Shown piece after piece: positions 60,801 to 64,000 of a stretch of 64,000 nucleotides of DNA. Numbering within the stretch: position 1 is the first letter of the stretch; each line of letters opens with the position of its first letter. The DNA is taken from positions 12,053,501 through 12,117,500 of the forward strand of contig NC_092568.1 of NCBI RefSeq assembly GCF_037975245.1, in the 5' to 3' direction. The notes beneath the pieces were generated by a model. That model saw nothing but the letters and a program-made list of their open reading frames with translations. It did no database searches and was not told the DNA's origin. A program made the translations under genes and the position numbers. The stretch comes from Apostichopus japonicus. Taxonomy: Eukaryota > Echinodermata > Holothuroidea > Aspidochirotida > Stichopodidae.

Positions 60801-61889
60801 GAACCACCTTCAGAAAGAGGGGGCTGCAGATTTAGATAAACCAGAACAGTAAGAGGCATTTCTTATATACGATTTCAAAGAAACTGTATGATGGTACAAA
60901 CTATTGTTACTGTAGATACTCCAAAGTGGCAAAGGTAGTTAAAACAAAATGTAAAGACATGGTTAGATATTTTGTCACAGTTTATTTCAAATTTTTGTGT
61001 CCATGTGTCCACAATTTCCAACTTGGTCTCTGAATTTTTGTCTTATCAAATGATGCTTCCTTTGCATTTCATTTGATGGTCCCATTAATATTGAAATGTT
61101 TTACATTTTTTGGGGGTAAAATCCAAAGAATTGGTAAAATCCTCACCAATGAAAACCAAACATGTCAGCATTTGTTACACAGATCAGGCACATCTTAAGT
61201 GGTTGTTTCTTTGTAAGAAAACCTGAGATGTTTTGAAAAGTTGGAAGGATATTAGCTGTTTTTGCTGCTTTTGTTGAGAGTGTCAATTATTTTGAATTTG
61301 GTGAGAAAAGTGTAAAAGTATCTTTGAGAATGCAGACTATTACAGAGATAGGTAAACATTGTTTGTGAATCCTGTAAACCTCTCTGTGAGACATCACAGT
61401 CATCTGTTTTGTCCTTCTTACTTTTTAAAGTCGGTGGAAGATGAAAAGAATGTGCACATATGTCTCGCACAAGCTGCATTCAATTTGGTTCAAAACTTTA
61501 TTTTGATTTATAAGTTTTCCTAAACATCAGGGGCAATGGGTTAATTGGATGCTTTAAATCTGGGAATACAGATGGATGTGTTTAAAAAGGTAGCCATTCC
61601 ATTTCTTTGTCGTTTTCAGTGTGTTGGATGTTTATTTGTACATACACAAATATCGATTTCATGTGTCTATAAAAAAAGAAAGAGTGGCTTCCACGTTCAA
61701 CCTTGATTGTACTTTGGCAGTGTTATGACATTTTGTGTGATCTGTTTTCTTCTCGGTAGATTCCTTCACGAGGTATCGCAGATTCCTGAATTTGCGAACC
61801 GAGTCTTCTGCATCACCTACCAGTCAACTAATGAAGAGCAGATGTCGGAGATAACGTGTAGAATCAACATCCTGCAGGACATTATGGAA
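29901..61889 (+). CDS. FMN2-like: Formin, FMN1/FMN2 (cappuccino) family, 3' end outside window
   Basis: Actin nucleator and elongation factor. Exons: 29901-30891, 32767-32933, 39931-40072, a probable micro-exon 41769-41798, 52074-52135, 52788-53473, 54523-54658, 59310-59459, 60769-60848 and 61760-61889, all with AG/GT borders and matching phases, about 858 residues so far. Layout: Ser/Thr-rich N-terminus (1-330), a conserved FMN2-type module ending in a [12 protein letters not shown] linker, a coiled coil ([18 protein letters not shown]), FH1 with runs of 8, 8, 10, 5 and 4 prolines, then FH2 starting at [11 protein letters not shown]2 parts such as [25 protein letters not shown] and [16 protein letters not shown] match FMN1/FMN2 more closely than diaphanous, DAAM, FHOD or INF2. 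FH2 is cut off by the window end, so the tail is unseen. Confidence 0.9.
30892..32766 (+). other. Formin intron 1
   Basis: AT-rich, with a 14-base C-run near 30919 just after the donor. No gene seen. Confidence 0.5.
32767..32933 (+). CDS. FMN2-like: Formin exon 2 (pre-FH1 module)
   Basis: Acceptor TTTGCCAG, donor GTAAGT, phase 1 in and 0 out. Encodes [20 protein letters not shown] and [20 protein letters not shown]. Its spacing of LL, F, Cys and Gly resembles the helical module before FH1 in vertebrate FMN2. Confidence 0.85.
33129..33492. mobile_element. TIR MITE (AGCTCCCAACT ends)
   Basis: AGCTCCCAACT at 33132-33142 is inverted at 33480-33490. The flanks TATTCT on both sides may be part of an imperfect target duplication. 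The interior has repeated GACCCGC words and a G-rich/C-rich hairpin near 33396-33440. Family not assigned; it may be hAT-like. Confidence 0.55.
34141..34230 (+). repeat. 30-bp tandem repeat, three copies
   Basis: Exact period of 30 bases (GAATCTCTCTGTGCCC...GGATCC). The last two copies are identical and the first is slightly diverged. It lies in formin intron 2. Confidence 0.9.
37665..38118. mobile_element. hAT-like MITE, copy B, with 8-bp target duplication
   Basis: Body 37673-38110 begins TAGGGATGCACCGG and ends CCGGTGCATCCCTA, flanked by CATTTAAT at 37665-37672 and 38111-38118. It has many subterminal CCGGAT words. Inverted with respect to copy A (2893-3364). The 8-bp duplication supports the hAT superfamily. 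No transposase. Confidence 0.85.
39931..40072 (+). CDS. FMN2-like: Formin exon 3
   Basis: Acceptor TTTCCAATAG, donor GTGAGC, phase 0 in and 1 out. Encodes [20 protein letters not shown] and later [20 protein letters not shown]. The Y-x-W and PPPKPxDE-type linker parallel the end of the FMN2 pre-FH1 module. Confidence 0.85.
40361..40679. repeat. Fold-back (inverted-repeat) element
   Basis: A left arm of about 120 bp (with CTTACCTGTCTCCTCACAAC) is mirrored in the right arm (GTTGTGAGGAGACAGGTAAG) around a short centre. Both arms include TTTTAACACTGTGCACCCTC in opposite orientation. Related partial copies lie near 35570-35700, 37425-37480, 51420-51480 and 52600-52745. It is therefore a dispersed non-autonomous family; superfamily unknown. 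Confidence 0.8.
40790..40867 (+). CDS. FMN2-like: Candidate formin cassette exon
   Basis: Good acceptor (TTTCCTATGCCAG), phase 1 in. Reads [20 protein letters not shown] and then VEVWM. With the weak donor GTGGAG at 40868 it is 78 bases long and phase-neutral, so it could be included or skipped. The alternative donor GTTTGG at 40858 would change phase. It could instead run on to a stop at 40966-40968. Confidence 0.45.
41769..41798 (+). CDS. FMN2-like: Probable formin micro-exon
   Basis: 30 bases between TTTTTCAG and GTAAGT, phase 1 at both ends, adding [10 protein letters not shown]. Both splice sites are strong and the phase fits the exons on either side, so it may be constitutive or alternative. 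Confidence 0.5.
42845..43105 (+). repeat. Diverged tandem repeat in formin intron
   Basis: About three copies of a unit containing CTTGATTAGCAAGTGTGAG and ATCATCATGATC, at intervals of roughly 72 and 91 bases. Confidence 0.75.
43372..43457 (+). CDS. Candidate alternative last exon, unknown
   Basis: Acceptor TTTTCATCTTCAAG, phase 1 in, so it could follow formin exon 3 or the micro-exon. Reads [20 protein letters not shown] and RKHENTAT, then TAA. It looks protein-like but I recognise no family. It would give a short formin isoform without FH1/FH2, or belong to a nested gene, or be chance. Confidence 0.35.
43450..43800 (+). repeat. Diverged duplications in formin intron
   Basis: AGTAAGCTGTTGATTGG near 43470 recurs as GGTAAACTGTTAATTGG near 43586. 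TCTACCAGCATGTTCTT near 43550 recurs as GCTACCAGCATATTCTT near 43763. These are old local duplications without coding content. Confidence 0.55.
44564..44623 (+). CDS. Candidate terminal exon, unknown
   Basis: Acceptor TTTGTTTACAG, frame 0 reads [19 protein letters not shown] then TAA, followed by a donor-like GTATAT. Short and basic; no family recognised. It could be part of a nested gene with 43372-43457 and 45528-45774, though the phases do not join cleanly. Confidence 0.25.
   Translation, partial: LSNLAKKEQKDWVRKQRQQ
45297..45317 (+). other. G-quadruplex motif
   Basis: Four runs of GGGG separated by 1 to 3 bases. Similar G-runs lie at 57992-58015 and 59725-59757, also in formin introns. 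Confidence 0.6.
45528..45774 (+). CDS. Unassigned open frame or exon
   Basis: Preceded by a good pyrimidine tract and AG (CTTCTCTCCTTACAAG). Reads through [20 protein letters not shown] and later [20 protein letters not shown] to TAG, about 80 codons. No domain recognised. It may be the last exon of a nested gene or a decayed coding fragment. The next few kilobases show no further exon. Confidence 0.3.
45775..52073 (+). other. Formin intron, long AT-rich part
   Basis: No exon fits the formin frame. A 149-codon open frame at 50855 and a 103-codon one at 51295 lack protein character, and the latter overlaps a fold-back family fragment. A strongly pyrimidine-rich tract (about 51870-52033) leads up to the next exon. 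Confidence 0.5.
52074..52135 (+). CDS. FMN2-like: Formin exon 4
   Basis: Acceptor TCGTTCTTCAG, donor GTGAGT, phase 1 in and 0 out. Encodes [20 protein letters not shown], the start of a coiled coil. Confidence 0.82.
52788..53473 (+). CDS. FMN2-like: Formin exon 5 (coiled coil, FH1, start of FH2)
   Basis: Acceptor GTCTTCCAG, donor GTAATT, phase 0 in and 2 out, 228 codons. Contains the heptad-rich [20 protein letters not shown], then FH1 (53158-53337) with profilin-binding proline runs of 8, 8, 10, 5 and 4 split by LPGGG-type spacers, then the FH2 lasso segment [15 protein letters not shown]. The antisense Gly/Val/Trp-rich open frames here are shadows of FH1. Confidence 0.95.
53470..54175 (+). 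repeat. 47-bp minisatellite starting at the FH1 exon donor
   Basis: About 14 copies of AAGGTCATAGCTAGCTAGCAT plus ATAGATAGCTTTATGATTTGAGCTGT. The basic period is 47 bases (from 53601, copies at 53648, 53695, 53742 and 53789), with 41- and 64-base variants. The first, diverged copy aligns its AAGGT with the exon/donor junction at 53471-53475. Rich in CTAGCTAG palindromes. Confidence 0.92.
54523..54658 (+). CDS. FMN2-like: Formin exon 6 (FH2 lasso/linker)
   Basis: Acceptor TCTTTGTTAG, donor GTAAGC, phase 2 in and 0 out. Encodes [20 protein letters not shown] and [20 protein letters not shown], which ends the FH2 lasso (W) and enters the linker/knob of the FMN type. Confidence 0.93.
54659..58169 (+). 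other. Formin intron, no extra gene
   Basis: AT-rich intron. A low-complexity ATTATTAATAATAATAAT tract lies near 57045. No convincing exon on either strand. Confidence 0.5.
58170..58898 (+). repeat. 103-bp satellite array, about seven copies
   Basis: The word ACAAGG recurs at 58251, 58354, 58457, 58560, 58663 and 58766, an exact 103-base period. Copies alternate AAGGTCTG/AAGGACTG in the order T, A, T, A, T, T. Each unit carries the hairpin GTGCAG-ATCACA-CTGCAC. The outer copies are diverged. Confidence 0.95.
59310..59459 (+). CDS. FMN2-like: Formin exon 7 (FH2 knob)
   Basis: Acceptor CCGTCTTCAG, donor GTATGT, 50 codons, phase 0 at both ends. Encodes [20 protein letters not shown] and [23 protein letters not shown] is the FH2 knob segment that contacts actin and distinguishes the FMN group. 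Confidence 0.95.
60769..60848 (+). CDS. FMN2-like: Formin exon 8 (FH2)
   Basis: Acceptor CCCCCTTCCAG, donor GTAAGA, phase 0 in and 2 out. Encodes [20 protein letters not shown] followed by DLDKPEQ. Confidence 0.92.
61760..61889 (+). CDS. FMN2-like: Formin exon 9 (FH2), last visible
   Basis: Acceptor TTCTCGGTAG, donor GTTAGT, phase 2 in and 0 out. Encodes [20 protein letters not shown] then a segment ending NILQDIME. The FH2 core that would follow (with the conserved GN-Y motif) is beyond the window. The exon's last 18 bases and donor are copied downstream in a tandem array. Confidence 0.9.
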
Positions 61890-62897
61890 GTTAGTACTAC
61901 AGTATTGTCACACAGTGACTTGTTTTACCTATGTATGTTTTGTTTAAGGCCATGGCCTGCAGGACATTATGGAAGTTAGTAGTGTCACACAGTGACTTGT
62001 TTTACCTATGTATGTTTTGTTTAAGGCCATGGCCTGCAGGACAATATGGAAGTTAGTAGTGTCAATCAGTGACTCGTTTTACCTATGTATGTATTGTTTA
62101 AGGCCATGGCCTGCAGGACATTATGGAAGTTAGTAGTGTCACACAGTGACTCGTTTTACCTATATATGTATGTATTGTTTAAGGCCATGGCCTGCAGGAC
62201 ATTATGGAAGTTAGTAGTGTCACACAGTGACTTGTTTTACCTATGTATGTATTGTTTAAGGCCATGGCCTGCAGGACATTATGGAAGTTAGTAGTGTCAC
62301 ACAGTGACTCGTTTTACCTATGTATGTATGTATTGTTTAAGGCCATGGCCTGCAGGACATTATGGAAGTTAGTAGTGTCACACAGTGACTCGTTTTACGT
62401 ATGTATGTATTGTTTAAGGCCATGGCCTGCAGGACATTATGGAAGTTAGTAGTGTCACACAGTGACTCGTTTTACCTATGTATGTATTGTTTAAGGCCAT
62501 GGCCTGCCGGACATTAGGGAAGTTAGTAGTGTCACACAGTGACTCGTTTTACCTATGTATGTATTGTTTAAGGCCATGGCCTGCAGGACATTATGGAAGT
62601 TAGTAGTGTCACACAGTGACTCGTTTTACCTATGTATGTATTGTTTAAGGCCATGGCCTGCAGGACATTATGGAAGTTAGTAGTGTCACACAGTGACTCG
62701 TTTTAACTATAAATGTATTGTTTAAGGCCATGGCCTGCAGGACATTATGGAAGTTAGTAGTGTCACACAGTGACTCGTTTTACCTATGTATGTATTGTTT
62801 AAGGCCATGGCCTGCAGGACATTATGGAAGTTAGTAGTCTCACACAGTGACTCGTTTTACCTATGTATGTATTGTTTAAGGCCATGGCCTGCAGGTG
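61872..62897 (+). repeat. 77-bp minisatellite copying the formin exon end and donor
   Basis: CTGCAGG-type starts at 61872 (exon), 61957, 62034, 62111, 62192, 62269, 62350, 62427, 62504, 62581, 62658, 62735, 62812 and 62889. The period is 77 bases, with 81 where one TATG is added and 85 in the first step. Most copies keep CTGCAGGACATTATGGAA followed by GTTAGTAGT, that is, the exon's last six codons plus the 5' splice site. The 68-codon open frames here are repeat translations. Confidence 0.95.
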
Positions 62898-64000
62898 TTA
62901 TGGTATTCATGTATTGTTCTGTCTACTGACCAGTAACAGTAACCTAAAGGAATGCACTGGTATGCAAAGCGTATAGAGATATAGTGCGAGGCATTTGTGG
63001 ACTTTGTCAGGCAGAATTTTATGCAAATTAGGTGGTACCAAAGGGGAGGCAATTTGTAGAGAGCCTGAGAAAAAAAAACCCATACCGATGTGGAGTAAAG
63101 CTTTCCAGGCTGGTGTAGTAGAACCTGCTTTTCATACCTTTGAAAATTTCACAAAAAGGATACATGGATTAGGTACTTAGCTGGCCGTCCGAGAATTCTG
63201 ATAGGCATCCTTACACGAGACCGCTGCAATCTGCACACATGAACAACATACAGTCCATGGCCTATATACGGTCGGCTCTTTAACAGGGGTCAACCAGGAA
63301 GTTGCGCCTATAACTACAGTAAAAGTTAAGTTAAGCAAATCTTCCTAATGTATCAGGTTCAAGGATAAATAAACAAGACAATTATGGAAGAGGAATCTGC
63401 CCAGATGATTATCACAGACCTCCTACCTTACTTCAGCTTCCTGGAGTACAGTTGAAGGTTTAAGCCAGTGACAATAGGTTACATTCAATCAACCATATCT
63501 CAAGTTAGGGGCAAGATATTGACATGGGGGTTTCAACTAGCAGTGTGGAATTTGTTTTCTCTTCAATATTTTCACATTGTTTGTCATGAACAATTCGTTT
63601 CAATCATTTCTCTGGTATGTGGAAGCCCTGACTCATCTTTACCCATACCCAACTTAAACATGCATCCACATGGTTTTATCACCAAAAATTTGACTGTGTG
63701 CAGCTTTAATAATAAGAAGCTGTCATGTTACTGAAAATTACATTTTTCTTTGTCCCATATCTCTCGGCACCATAATTGATGCCAACCACCCACCCACCCC
63801 TGTCATCAGACACACAGGTTCCCCATCAAAAACAGGCTGCATCTTTGTAAAATGTTTTGGTTTCTCTTGAGAAGTTCACCTTGCAAGAGCAGAAATACAT
63901 CAATTTTAAAAAGGTGGCTGGCATGTCTAGTCTATTATAGGCATGACATTAGATCATTCTGTCAGAAGTAACATAAACTAAAATATATAAAGATAAGGCT
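62898..64000 (+). other. Formin intron to window end
   Basis: No FH2 exon recognised. The open frames at 62995 and 63468 do not resemble FH2 and lack fitting splice sites. Confidence 0.5.

Noticed and set aside
62085-62449. Repetitive open frames with MYVLFKAMACRTLWK units
   Set aside because: Product of the 77-bp minisatellite, no start context or domain.

Overview
This is animal nuclear DNA: AT-rich, intron-rich, with GT/AG splice junctions, many nested transposons and minisatellites. Both host genes lie on the + strand. The repeat style and the gene families fit a marine invertebrate, possibly an echinoderm, but the species cannot be fixed from the sequence.

Gene 1 (exons from 173 to 19604) is a CYP3-clan cytochrome P450 missing its first exon or exons, which lie before the window. 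Ten exons join in frame to about 453 residues. They carry the I-helix AGYETT, the K-helix ESLR, the PERF region and the heme loop FGIGPRNCLG, and end at a TAA. Its introns hold most of the mobile DNA. There is a Ty3/gypsy LTR retrotransposon (6057-14006, minus strand), with nearly identical LTRs and CTAT target duplications but a broken pol. There is also a hAT-like MITE (2893-3364), and a 1.8-kb TIR element (14594-16388) with a second element nested inside it.

The spacer from 19605 to 29840 holds no convincing gene. It contains a hAT-like MITE with a perfect 8-bp target duplication (24683-25079) and low-complexity tracts.

Gene 2 (29901 to beyond 61889) is a formin of the FMN1/FMN2/cappuccino type. 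It has a long Ser/Thr-rich first exon, an FMN2-like pre-FH1 module, a coiled coil, a proline-rich FH1 and the N-terminal half of FH2. The window ends in the intron after 61889, so the rest of FH2 is missing. Large introns carry MITEs, a fold-back repeat family, a 103-bp satellite and several unassigned candidate exons.

The most unusual observation is that three minisatellites in two unrelated genes start exactly at a coding exon's 5' splice site. A 72-bp array repeats the P450 K-helix exon end. A 77-bp array repeats the last 18 coding bases and donor of a formin FH2 exon. A 47-bp array starts at the donor of the FH1 exon. A second strong signal is a GGGAAAC slippery site plus an H-type pseudoknot at the gag/pol junction of the retrotransposon.
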